A stretch of 64,000 bases of DNA from Mesorhizobium loti (GTDB lineage Bacteria; Pseudomonadota; Alphaproteobacteria; Rhizobiales; Rhizobiaceae), in NCBI RefSeq assembly GCF_001510895.1, contig NZ_LPWA01000001.1, forward strand, positions 302,841 to 366,840, in the 5' to 3' direction. Below the pieces are notes generated by a model, which was given only the letters and a program-made list of their open reading frames with translations, searched no databases and had not been told where the DNA came from. Position numbers and translations under genes: made by a program. This document shows, in pieces, positions 48,445 through 57,428 of this stretch; within the stretch, counting starts at the first letter, position 1, and every line of letters starts with the position of its first letter.

Positions 48445-49350
48445 ATGAGCGACCGCCGCAGACCGGCCGATCAGCCATCTCCGCACAGCCTGGAGACGGC
48501 GGCGAGAAAACGGAGCCGTTCGCTGGCAGCACTTGGCTACACCAAACCACAAACCTACGAGGAGCTGCGCGCCGTTCTCTCTTCCGGCACGGTGCATTTT
48601 CCGAAGCGGCTGCGCCAGGTCGCCATCTACCTTTGGCAGCATCCAAGCGACGTGGCGCTGGGCACGATCGCCCAGGTGGCGGCCCAGGCCGGCGTGCAGC
48701 CCTCGACGCTTGTGCGCTTTGCGCAGATCTTCGGCTATGCCGGCTTTTCCGATTTCCAGGGCCTGTTCAAGGACCACATGAAAGGCTCCTGGCCCGAGGG
48801 CCGTGCTCAGGGCAGCCAGGAACCGGCAAAGGAGCAAAGCGCCAATCTGCATTTTCTCGACGGCATGGTCGGCGCTTCGCAGGCCTCGCTCGGCCGTATC
48901 GGCAGCAGCTTCGATATCGACAGTTTCGAGAAGATGGTCGACCATCTGGCGGCGGCCGAGCTGATCTATGTCATCGGCAGCAAGCGCGCCTTCCCGGTCA
49001 CCACCTATCTGTCGCTGACGCTGTCCCAACAGGGCGTGCGCAATGTGCTGGTCGACAATGTCGGCTCGACCGCGCTCGACCAGGTCGGCTGCATAGGCCA
49101 GCGCGACGTGGTGCTCGCCGTCTCCTTCAGCCCCTACAATTCGATCACGCCCGACCTCGTCGCCGTTGCGCGTGAGCGCGGGGCGCGCATCGTGACCATC
49201 ACCGACAGCACCTTCTCGCCGCTGGTGAAACTCTCCGACACCTGGCTGGAGGTGGTGGAACAGGATTTCGCCGGCTTCCGCTCGCTCGCCGCTTCGCTGG
49301 CAGTCGGCATGGCTTTGGTCCACGGCGTCGTCGCGCGCCGGACAGGCTGA
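48445..49350 (+). CDS. RpiR/MurR-family regulator of the polyol operon
   Basis: A 301-residue RpiR-type regulator. The HTH spans about residues 38-110 (FPKRLRQVAIYLWQHPSDVALGTIAQVAAQAGVQPSTLVRFAQIFGYAGFSDFQ). The SIS domain spans about residues 150-290 (ELIYVIGSKRAFPVTTYLS; RDVVLAVSFSPYNSIT). A GGAA-N6-TTCC palindrome lies just downstream in front of the catabolic operon, and a weaker GAA-N6-TTC lies upstream of this gene. Both match the type of site reported for the rhizobial RpiR regulator IolR. It probably represses the operon that follows. Confidence 0.92.
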   Translation: MSDRRRPADQPSPHSLETAARKRSRSLAALGYTKPQTYEELRAVLSSGTVHFPKRLRQVAIYLWQHPSDVALGTIAQVAAQAGVQPSTLVRFAQIFGYAGFSDFQGLFKDHMKGSWPEGRAQGSQEPAKEQSANLHFLDGMVGASQASLGRIGSSFDIDSFEKMVDHLAAAELIYVIGSKRAFPVTTYLSLTLSQQGVRNVLVDNVGSTALDQVGCIGQRDVVLAVSFSPYNSITPDLVAVARERGARIVTITDSTFSPLVKLSDTWLEVVEQDFAGFRSLAASLAVGMALVHGVVARRTG

Positions 49351-49369
49351 CGGGCGACATTGACTACAG

Positions 49370-49383
49370 GGAACTGTCGTTCC
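49370..49383. promoter_or_regulatory. GGAA-N6-TTCC operator candidate for the RpiR regulator
   Basis: GGAACTGTCGTTCC lies 39 nt before the SDR start and 20 nt after the RpiR stop. It is an exact GGAA-N6-TTCC. A related GAA-TGATAT-TTC lies at 48306-48317, upstream of the RpiR gene. Both are followed or preceded by a TTTCTATTTTTT block (opposite orientations). Confidence 0.6.
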
Positions 49384-49421
49384 ATATTTGAAAAAATAGA
49401 AACTTTGTTCCGGGAAGAGGA

Positions 49422-50203
49422 ATGGAGGTTCGGCTCGACGGCAAGGTGGTGCTGGTCACCGGCGCGACGCAAGGCATTGGCCGTGCGATCGCCGAGACGG
49501 CAGCGCGCTCCGGCGCCGAAGGTCTCATGATCACCGGGCGCAACCAGCAACGCGGCGACGCCGTCGCCGCGGACTTGGCGGCCATGGGCGCGCCTGCCGC
49601 TTTCGTCGCCGCCGATCTCGGCGATCCGGACACTCCGGCGCTGCTCGCCGAGGCATGCATCGGGCGCTTCGGCCGCATCGACGGGCTGGTCAACGCGGGA
49701 GCCCTGACCGACCGCGCCTCCTTCGTCGACGCCGACCTGGACGACTGGGCATCGCTGTTCGCCGTCACGCCCGCGCCCCTTTCTTCCTGATGCAGGCGGC
49801 GATCGCCGACATGAAGAAGCGCGGACAGGGCGGCGCCATCGTCAACATCCTGTCGATCAACGCGCATTGCGGCGCGCCGGAGCTTGCCGTCTATTCCGCC
49901 ACCAAGGGCGCGCTGGCGACATTGACCAAGAACGCCGCCAACGCCCATCGCTTCGACCGCATCCGCGTCAACGGCATCAATGTCGGCTGGACCGACACGC
50001 CGGCGGAACGCATCATGCAGGCCGAAACGCTCGGTCAGGGTCCGGGCTGGCTCGACGCCGCCAATGCCGCGCAACCCTTCGGCCGGCTGTTCTCGGTGAA
50101 CGACATCGCGAACCTCGCCGTTTTCCTGCTGTCCGACGCGGCCGGGCCGATGACCGGCGCGCTGATCGATCAGGAGCAATGGGTGATCGGAGCGAACCGG
50201 TGA
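49422..50203 (+). CDS. Short-chain dehydrogenase of the polyol operon, frameshifted
   Basis: A roughly 260-residue SDR. Features are TGATQGIG near residue 14, the LVNAGA stretch, INILS-type Ser region (VNILSINAHCG), YSATK catalytic pair, and IRVNGINVGWTDTPAE. A single A is missing near 49767. Restoring it gives FAVNARAPFFLMQAAI across the gap. It is the first gene of a long operon. ATG 49422 follows GGGAAGAGG. It probably oxidises a sugar or polyol imported by the downstream ABC system. Confidence 0.86.
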
Positions 50204-51726
50204 CCGGCGAGCGCCTCGGCACTGACCTGCTGGGCAACTTGCCGTCCGAGGTCCGCAAGCCGGCTTACGATCGTGCCAAGCTCAGGCCAGGCATCGCGCA
50301 TATCGGCGTCGGCGCTTTCCACCGCTGCCACCAGGCCGAATACACCGACGATCTTCTGGCTGAACATTTCGACCGCTGGGGACTGGTCGGCATCAACATC
50401 CGCCCGCCCCTGCTTGCCGACACACTGGGCCGGCAGGCCGGTCTCTATACGCGGCTGATCCGCCAGAACGACGAGGTCGAGGCCCGCGTCATCGGCAGCA
50501 TCGTCCGCGTCGTCGACAGCCAGGACAGTGCGGCGCCGGCGCTCGAGGTGCTTTCTTCGCCCGACATCGAGATGGTCACCATGACGGTGACCGAGAAAGG
50601 CTATTGCCACATCCCGTCGAGCGGCGCGCTCGATCTCGATCACCCCGATATCGTGCACGACCTCGCCAACCCGCAAGCGCCGCGCAGCGTGCCCGGCATC
50701 CTGGCAAGCGCGCTGGAGCTGCGCATGGCCTCGCATGGCCGGCCGGTGACGCTGCTCTCCTGCGACAACATCCCGACCAACGGCGCCATCCTCGGCAATG
50801 TCGTGCGGGCAATCGCCGACCGGCGCGGCAACGGGCTCGCGGACTGGATTGAGACTAATGTCGCCTTTCCCTCGGCCATGGTCGACCGCATCGCGCCGGC
50901 AACGACCAAGGCCGATATCAATACCGTGGAGCAGCGTTTCGGCTATCGCGACAGCACCGTCGTCGTCGGCGAGCGCTTCCGCCAGTGGGTGATCGAGGAC
51001 CGTTTCGCCGGCCGCACGCCGCGCTGGGACCGTGTCGGCGCGACCTTCGTCGACGACGTCACCCCGTTCGAGCATCTCAAGATGCGGGTGCTGAACGGCG
51101 CCCAGACCACGCTCTCTTATCTCGGCGTGCTCGGCGGCTTTGAGCATACTTCTGACGCGATCGCCGACCCGCTGCTCGCAACCTTCGTCCGCCGCATGCT
51201 GACGGAAGAGACATTGCCGACCTTGATGCCCGTGCCCGGCATCTCGCCATCAGCCTATGTCGAGCAGAGTCTCGCGCGTCTCACCAACACGGCGATCCGC
51301 CACCGCAATCACCAGATCGCCACTGACGGATCGCAGAAGATCGTGCAGCGCCTGCTCAACCCGATCCGCGCCCGCCTGGCCATGGGTCAGAGCATCGCCC
51401 TTCTTTCCGTGCCCGTCGCCGGCTGGATGGCCTATCTGGTCAAGGCTTCCGCGCGTTTCGCCCGTGCCTGGCAGGTGTCCGATCCCTTTGCCGGCAGAAT
51501 CGCGGCCATTGCAGATCGCATTGGTGCTGACAGCGAGCAACTCGCCGATACAATCCTTGCAATCGATGCCATCTTCGATCCGGCTTTAGCCGCCAATGAC
51601 GCATTCCGTGCAAATGTCATTGCCGGCCTTGACGGACTGCTCTCAGACAATCCGATGGCCTTTGTCAGACGAGTCTGCGCTGAGCCAACAGATGCGCGGT
51701 TGAAGCGACCAGCACGATCTGCATAG
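50200..51726 (+). CDS. Mannitol dehydrogenase-family oxidoreductase
   Basis: A 508-residue polyol-specific long-chain dehydrogenase (mannitol/fructuronate/tagaturonate reductase family). The N-terminal NAD domain begins GIAHIGVGAFHRCHQAEYTDDLL. The C-terminal catalytic domain contains FEHLKMRVLNGAQTTLSYLG, with the active-site Lys and the conserved Asn. GTG 50200 overlaps the SDR stop (GTGA) with GGAG 8 nt upstream. ATG 50179 is an alternative. It would interconvert a hexitol or pentitol and its ketose. Exact substrate is not predictable. Confidence 0.9.
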   Translation: MTGERLGTDLLGNLPSEVRKPAYDRAKLRPGIAHIGVGAFHRCHQAEYTDDLLAEHFDRWGLVGINIRPPLLADTLGRQAGLYTRLIRQNDEVEARVIGSIVRVVDSQDSAAPALEVLSSPDIEMVTMTVTEKGYCHIPSSGALDLDHPDIVHDLANPQAPRSVPGILASALELRMASHGRPVTLLSCDNIPTNGAILGNVVRAIADRRGNGLADWIETNVAFPSAMVDRIAPATTKADINTVEQRFGYRDSTVVVGERFRQWVIEDRFAGRTPRWDRVGATFVDDVTPFEHLKMRVLNGAQTTLSYLGVLGGFEHTSDAIADPLLATFVRRMLTEETLPTLMPVPGISPSAYVEQSLARLTNTAIRHRNHQIATDGSQKIVQRLLNPIRARLAMGQSIALLSVPVAGWMAYLVKASARFARAWQVSDPFAGRIAAIADRIGADSEQLADTILAIDAIFDPALAANDAFRANVIAGLDGLLSDNPMAFVRRVCAEPTDARLKRPARSA

Positions 51727-51744
51727 TACGAGATGGGAGGCATC

Positions 51745-52659
51745 ATGAAACTTGGACTGCTCACGGCACCATTTCCGGATACTGCGCTCGGCGAGGTCGC
51801 CGACTGGGCGCGCTCGGTCGGCTTCGAAGCGCTGGAGATCGCCTGCTGGCCGAAGGCTTCCGGCGCCAGCCGCCGCTATGCCGGCACCAGCCATATCGAC
51901 GCCGCCGGCACCTCGGCCACGCAAGCCAAGGACATCGCCGCCGAGCTTGCCGGCAAGGGTCTGACGATCTCCGGCCTCGGCTTCTACCCAAACCCGCTCC
52001 ATCCCGATCGGGCGCATCGCGAGGCGGTGATCGATCACCTGAAGAAGGTGATCGTGCTGGCAAGCCGCATGGGTGTCTCGCTCGTCAACACTTTTTGCGG
52101 CGGCGATGCGTCGAAGACCATCGACGCCAATTGGCAGGACGCGCAAAGGGTCTGGCCTGAAATCATCGCCCATGCGCGCGAGCATGGCGTCAAGCTCGCC
52201 TTCGAAAACTGCCCGATGATCTTCAGCTATGACGAATGGCCGGGCGGGCACAACATCGCCTACTCGCCCTACATCTGGCGCCGCATCCTCGATGCCTGGG
52301 GCGTCGACATTGGCATGAATTTCGACCCCTCGCACCTCGTCTGGCAAATGATCGACAAGGAGCGCTTCATCCGCGAGTTTGGCCAGCACATGCTGCATGT
52401 GCATGCCAAGGACCTGATGATTGATCATGATGGTTTGTACGAGCGCGGAATCCTTTCGGGCGGCATAGGCTGGCAGGTGCCGCGCATGCCGGGGCTTGGC
52501 GACATCAACTGGAGCAGCATCTTTTCCGGCCTTTACCGGGCCGGATATGACGGGCCGGTCATCATCGAGCATGAGGACCGCCGCTTCGAGGGGAGCGACG
52601 AAAAGGTGAAGCGCGGTTTCCTGCTGGCCCGCGACGTGCTGCGCCCCTTCGTCAAATGA
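51745..52659 (+). CDS. TIM-barrel sugar phosphate isomerase/epimerase
   Basis: A 304-residue AP-endonuclease-2-fold isomerase of the IolE/XylA-like group. Metal-ligand-like positions are FENCP (Glu), NFDPSHLVW (Asp/His), HVHAKD (His), and VIIEHEDRRFEG (Glu). ATG 51745 follows GGGAGG. It lies 18 nt after the dehydrogenase gene in the same operon and probably isomerises the ketose product. The frame is intact. Confidence 0.88.
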   Translation: MKLGLLTAPFPDTALGEVADWARSVGFEALEIACWPKASGASRRYAGTSHIDAAGTSATQAKDIAAELAGKGLTISGLGFYPNPLHPDRAHREAVIDHLKKVIVLASRMGVSLVNTFCGGDASKTIDANWQDAQRVWPEIIAHAREHGVKLAFENCPMIFSYDEWPGGHNIAYSPYIWRRILDAWGVDIGMNFDPSHLVWQMIDKERFIREFGQHMLHVHAKDLMIDHDGLYERGILSGGIGWQVPRMPGLGDINWSSIFSGLYRAGYDGPVIIEHEDRRFEGSDEKVKRGFLLARDVLRPFVK

Positions 52660-52747
52660 AGGAACACGACTTGGCTTCGATCGCCTCGGAGCCCCCCGGA
52701 ACTGCAAACTGAACTGCAACTGACAGTCAATGTGGAGGAGTACTGAA

Positions 52748-53782
52748 ATGAAGAAATACCTGACCATGGCCCCGCTTCTTGCCGGTGCCGCCCTGCTTGC
52801 CTCGGTGGGCATCTCGTCCGCCGAGGGCAAGTATACGATCGGCATTTCCAACACCGTGCAGGGCAACGGCTGGCGCGAGGAGATGATCTGCGCCATGAAG
52901 GCTCAGGCGCTTGCTTCCGGCGAGGTGGCGAAGCTCAACATCGCGCACCGCAACACCGACGCCGCCGGCCAGCTCGAGGACATCCGCAACCTGATCAGCG
53001 CCAAGGTCAACGCCATCGTCGTCAACCCGGCCGATCCGGCCGGCATCAAGGCAGGCCTCGAGGAAGCCACCAAGGCCGGCATCGTCGTCGTCGCCGTCGA
53101 CCAGGCGGTGACAGAGCCGTCCGCCTACATCATCTCCAACAACCAGGAACAATACGCCTATCTCGGCGCCAAGTGGCTGTTCCAGCAGATGGGCGGCAAG
53201 GGCGAGGTGCTCTACATGCGCGGCGCCGCCGGCGCCTCGGCCGACAGCGATCGCGACAAAGGCTTCAAGAAGGCGCTGGCCGAATTCCCCGACGTGAAGG
53301 TCGCGCAGGAGGTGTTCACCGGCTGGCAGCAGGACCAGGGCAAGCAGCAGATCCTTTCCTTCCTTGCCACGGGAGCGCCGATCAACGGTATCTGGACCTC
53401 CGGCATCGATAACGTCATCGTCGACGCGCTCGTCGAGCAGCAGGCGCCGATGGTGCCGGTTGTCGGCGCCGACAATGCCGGCTTCGTCGGCCAGCTGAAC
53501 ACGGTCAAGGGTCTGGTCGGCGCCGCCGTCACCAACCCCGGCTCGATCGGCGGCGCGGGCATCACGCTGGCGCTGCAGATTCTCGACGGCAAGAAGCCGG
53601 CGCAGCAGACCGTTCTGGTCCAGCCGCAACTCTGGGAAAATGCCACCGACGAAGGTAAGGCCAAGCTGAAGTCGGCCGCCGATCCGTCGCTCAGCCCGGA
53701 ATGGCCGGTCTCGATCTCGATCCCGGACTGGACCACCTACACCAAGGACCAGATCGTCGCCTGCAAGGGCCCAGGCGAGTAA
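52748..53782 (+). CDS. Sugar ABC transporter substrate-binding protein
   Basis: A 344-residue periplasmic binding protein (Peripla_BP_4). A signal peptide (LLAGAALLASVGISSAEG) leads. The sugar-binding fold shows YTIGISNTVQGNGWREEMICAMKAQA and NAIVVNPADPAGIKAGLEEATKAGIVVVAVDQ. GGAGG upstream supports ATG 52748. A stem-loop follows the stop, which usually keeps binding-protein mRNA in excess over the ATPase. Substrate is presumably the polyol handled by the upstream enzymes. Confidence 0.92.
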   Translation: MKKYLTMAPLLAGAALLASVGISSAEGKYTIGISNTVQGNGWREEMICAMKAQALASGEVAKLNIAHRNTDAAGQLEDIRNLISAKVNAIVVNPADPAGIKAGLEEATKAGIVVVAVDQAVTEPSAYIISNNQEQYAYLGAKWLFQQMGGKGEVLYMRGAAGASADSDRDKGFKKALAEFPDVKVAQEVFTGWQQDQGKQQILSFLATGAPINGIWTSGIDNVIVDALVEQQAPMVPVVGADNAGFVGQLNTVKGLVGAAVTNPGSIGGAGITLALQILDGKKPAQQTVLVQPQLWENATDEGKAKLKSAADPSLSPEWPVSISIPDWTTYTKDQIVACKGPGE

Positions 53783-53807
53783 TCGCCTGATCTGAAGCGG
53801 AAGCGCG

Positions 53808-53835
53808 AGGACGCCGGACTAAGGTCTGGCGTCCT
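53808..53835 (+). terminator. Intercistronic stem-loop after the second binding-protein gene
   Basis: AGGACGCCGGAC pairs with GTCTGGCGTCCT (12 bp, one mismatch) around a 4-nt loop, 26 nt after the stop and 50 nt before the ATPase start. It is analogous to the stem-loop at 36237 in the other transport operon. Confidence 0.65.
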
Positions 53836-53884
53836 TGCCATTTGATTTGGCACGCATAATTTGAGCCGTTGGACCGAGAACGCT

Positions 53885-55430
53885 TTGACCACCAACCCAC
53901 TCCTCGACGCCACCAGCGTGGCGAAGAATTACGGCGCTGTCGCCGCGTTGCGCAACGCCTCGTTGTCGGTGCTGCCGGGCGAGGTCCATGCGCTGATGGG
54001 CGCCAACGCGCCGGCAAGTCGACGCTGGTGAAGATCCTGACCGGCGCAATCCGCGCGGACGCCGGCCGCATCCTGATCCGCGGCGAAACCCGTGACGTGC
54101 GCTCGCCGGCCGCCGCCCGCCGCGCCGGCCTGCTACCGGTCTACCAGGAGCCGGCGCTGATTCCCGACCTCGATGTCCGCTCCAATCTGCGGCTCACCGG
54201 CACGCCGGTCGAGCCGTTCCGCGCCTGGGTGCGCGAGCTCGGCATCCCCAACCTCGACATACGCGAGACCGCGCGCGACATTCCGCTCGCCGTGCTGCGC
54301 GTGCTCGATCTGGCGCGCGCTTTAGCCGTCGAGCCCGATGTGCTGCTGCTCGACGAGATGACGGCGGCACTTCCGGCCAACCTCGCCGAAAAAGTGCTCG
54401 AAGTCGTGCGTCGCCAGGGCGACAGCGGCCGCTCGGTCGTCTTCATCTCGCACCGTTTCGTCGAGATTTCCGCGCTCTGCGACCGCGCCACGGTGCTGCG
54501 CGACGGCGCCACCGTCGGCGTCGTCGACATCGGGCCGGGCGTCGAGGAAAAGATCGTCGAGATGATGCTTGGCGCCCGCATCGAGAAGACCAGCGTCGCA
54601 GCCGCGCGGATGGCCAATGAGACGCCGGTCGCAAAGACAGCCACCCGCGGCTTTCGGTGCGCAACCTGCAGCTCGGCACCAAACTGCACGACGTCTCCTT
54701 CGATCTCGCCAACGGCGAGGTGGCCGGGGTCGTCGCGCTTGAGGGCCAGGGCCAGGACGAGCTCTTCGCGGCGCTTGCCGGCTCGATCCGGCCGGCCGGC
54801 GGCACGATCGCCGTCGATGGTGCGCCGGTGAAATTTTCGCACCCGAGCGACGCGATCCAAGCCGGCATCGCTTACGTGCCTGGCGATCGCACCGAGGCGC
54901 TCGCCATGCAGCGCTCGGTGCGCGAGAATATCGCGCTGCCCTTCAGCGCGGCACTGCGCAAATGGGGTCCGATCCGGGTGCAGCGGGAACGCATGGTGGT
55001 TTCCAGCGCCATTGCCAGGCTGCAGATCGATACCCGCGCGCAGGGCGAGGTGCAGCGCCTTTCCGGCGGCAACCAGCAGAAGGTGACCATCGCCCGCTGG
55101 ATCGCCGCGGACGCCCGCACCATCCTCTGCTTCGACCCGACGCGCGGCATCGATGTCGGCACCAAGCAGGAAATCTACAAATTGCTGCGCGAGCTCGCCG
55201 GCCTCGGCAAGTCGGTGCTGTTCTACACATCCGAGCTGGAAGAGGTGCAGCGTGTCTGCGACCGCGTCATCGTCATCTTCGGCGGTCGCGTCGTCGACAC
55301 CTTCCCGGTCGAGCTCGCCGACGAGCCGGCGCTGATGCGAGCTGCCTACGGCCTGCCGCGCGGCGCCAGGGAGGATGTCGGCATTCTTGCCGATGTCAGG
55401 CCCGCCCCCGATGCGGAGACCGCGTCATGA
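53885..55430 (+). CDS. Sugar ABC transporter ATPase (RbsA-like), two frameshifts
   Basis: A roughly 516-residue tandem ATPase. The first domain reads SVAKNYGAVAALRNASLSVLPGEVHALMGAN, then, after restoring a G near 54008, a Walker A GANGAGKST, and Walker B LLLDEMTAALP. The second domain begins after restoring a C near 54645 (LSVRNLQLGTKLHDVSFDLANGEVAGVVAL) and has RLSGGNQQKVTIARW and ILCFDPTRGIDVG. The likely start is TTG 53885, with no strong ribosome site visible. Its stop overlaps the permease ATG. Confidence 0.83.
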
Positions 55431-56413
55431 CCCGCTTCCTGCGCCGCCAGGGCTGGGTCGCCGGCCTGCTTGCCCTGCTCATCTTCCTGTTCGTCGTCAC
55501 CAAATTGATCCAGCCGGGCTACGGCAGCGGCGACTTCGGCTCGCTCGCGCGGGCAGTTTTGCCCTACGCTTTTGCCGTGGCTGCCCAAACCGTTGTCGTC
55601 ATCGCGGGCGGCATCGACCTCTCGGTCGCCGCCATGATGGCGCTGACCAGCGTCACCGCCGCCTCGATGATGAACGGCGCCAGCGAGGAATATGCGCTGT
55701 TCGTCGTGCCCTTCGTGCTCGCCATGGGACTGGTGCTCGGCGCGCTGAACGGCCTCCTCATCGTCGTTACCCGCGTGCCGGATATCGTCGTCACTTTGGC
55801 CACGCTGTTCGTGCTGCAGGGGGCGGCGCTTCTGGTGCTCGATGCGCCGGGCGGCGCCGCCGCCGAGTGGCTGAAGGCAACTGTCGTCGGCACCATGCCG
55901 ATCGCCGGCCTGCCGGATTGGGTCGATGCCTGGGTTCCGAAGGCGCTGGTGCTGCTTCTTGTCTGCCTCTTCGTTATCTGGATCCCGCTGAGAAGCTCGC
56001 GGCTTGGCCTCTCCATCTACGCCATCGGTAGCGACGAGCTTGCCGCCTTCCGCAGCGGCGTGCCGGTGGCGCGCACCAGGATCGTCGCCTATGCGCTCTC
56101 CGGCCTGTTCGCGGCGCTCGGCGGGCTCTCGCTGACCATCAGCACCGGCATCGGCGCGCCGATCCCTGGCCCCTATCTGCTCGCCAGCGTCGCGGCGGTG
56201 GTGCTGGGCGGCGTCGCGCTCGGCGGCGGCAAAGGCGGACTGCTTGGGCCGATCATCGCCGTCTTCGTGCTCAGGCTGGTGCGCACCGACCTGACGCTTC
56301 TCGCCATCGACCCCAACGTCACCGCCATCATCGAGGGCGCAATCATGGTCGCCGTGGTGATGTTCGGCGCCTTCATCACCATCCGGGGCCGCCCGGCAGG
56401 AGCAACGCCATGA
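55427..56413 (+). CDS. Sugar ABC transporter permease 1 (RbsC-like)
   Basis: A 328-residue BPD_transp_2 permease with about 9-10 membrane helices. The family stretch VVVIAGGIDLSVAAMMALTSV is near residue 60. IYAIGSDELAAFRSGVPVARTRIVAYALSG is the cytoplasmic loop. LASVAAVVLGGVALGGGKGG is near the end. ATGA overlaps on both sides link it to the ATPase and to permease 2. Two permeases would form a heterodimer channel. The frame is intact. Confidence 0.93.
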   Translation: MTRFLRRQGWVAGLLALLIFLFVVTKLIQPGYGSGDFGSLARAVLPYAFAVAAQTVVVIAGGIDLSVAAMMALTSVTAASMMNGASEEYALFVVPFVLAMGLVLGALNGLLIVVTRVPDIVVTLATLFVLQGAALLVLDAPGGAAAEWLKATVVGTMPIAGLPDWVDAWVPKALVLLLVCLFVIWIPLRSSRLGLSIYAIGSDELAAFRSGVPVARTRIVAYALSGLFAALGGLSLTISTGIGAPIPGPYLLASVAAVVLGGVALGGGKGGLLGPIIAVFVLRLVRTDLTLLAIDPNVTAIIEGAIMVAVVMFGAFITIRGRPAGATP

Positions 56414-57396
56414 GCTCAAGCGCGACCATGCCCCAGTCGGTGTCGTTCGGCCGCCGCCTGAAGCGCTTCATGGCGGACCGGCCGCTCATTCCGCTGATCA
56501 TCCTGCTCGTCATCCTGGTGGCGATCCTGCAGGTCCTGCGCCCCGGCATCGTCAACGAGCGCTGGATCGCCAACACCGCGAAATTCGCCATTCCGCTGGC
56601 GATCCTCGCCGGCTGCCAGACCATGACGATGCTCACCGGCGGCATCGACCTGTCGGTCGGCACCGTGGCGACGATGAGCGCCTTCATCATGGCGACGCAG
56701 ATCGTCAACCAGGACCCGGCGGTGGCCTTTATCCTCGCCATGCTGCCGGCGGTGCTGATCGGCCTCGTCAACGGCATCGGCGTCGGCGTCTTCCGCGTCC
56801 ATCCGCTGATCATGACGCTCGGCACCAGCCTGATCGGCACCGGCTTCCTGCAGGTCTATCAGCGCACCGTCATCGCCTCCGGCGCCAGGATACCGGATTT
56901 CCTCAACTGGCTGGGCACCGGCCTCACCTACGGCTTCCCCAACGCGCTCTTCCTGTTCGTTCCGGTAGCTGTGCTGATCGTCTTTACGCTCAACCGCACC
57001 GGCTTCGGCCGCCTGCTCTATGCCGTCGGCGACAACGAGCGCGCGGCACGCCTGTCCGGCGTCCGCTACTGGCAGGTGATCACCGCGCTCTACATCATCT
57101 CCAGCCTGCTCGCCGGCATCACCGGCCTGCTTTATATCGGCTTGATCAAGGCGCCCTCGCTGTCGCTCGCCGAGCCGCTGGTGCTGCCTTCGGTGGCCGC
57201 CGCCGTCATCGGCGGCACCTCGATCTTCGGCGGGCGCGGCGGCTATATGGGCACCATCGTCGGCGCGCTGATCCTGACCGTGCTGACGACGCTGCTCACC
57301 ATCCTTCACATGCCCGAAGGCGGTCGCCGCATCCTGTTCGGTTTCATCGTGCTGTTCGTGACCGCGGCGTATTTGAGGATCATCGAGGACCGGTAG
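56410..57396 (+). CDS. Sugar ABC transporter permease 2 (RbsC-like)
   Basis: A 328-residue BPD_transp_2 permease. MTMLTGGIDLSVGTVATMSAF lies near residue 75, LYAVGDNERAARLSGVRYWQVITALYIISSLLAGITG is the loop region, and PSVAAAVIGGTSIFGGRGGYMG is near the C-terminus. The N-terminus is soluble and charged before the first helix. It overlaps permease 1 by 4 nt and is the last gene of the operon. The frame is intact. Confidence 0.93.
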   Translation: MSSSATMPQSVSFGRRLKRFMADRPLIPLIILLVILVAILQVLRPGIVNERWIANTAKFAIPLAILAGCQTMTMLTGGIDLSVGTVATMSAFIMATQIVNQDPAVAFILAMLPAVLIGLVNGIGVGVFRVHPLIMTLGTSLIGTGFLQVYQRTVIASGARIPDFLNWLGTGLTYGFPNALFLFVPVAVLIVFTLNRTGFGRLLYAVGDNERAARLSGVRYWQVITALYIISSLLAGITGLLYIGLIKAPSLSLAEPLVLPSVAAAVIGGTSIFGGRGGYMGTIVGALILTVLTTLLTILHMPEGGRRILFGFIVLFVTAAYLRIIEDR

Positions 57397-57428
57397 CGGG
57401 CGACTGTTTCGACCCTGGAAGCGGCCCA

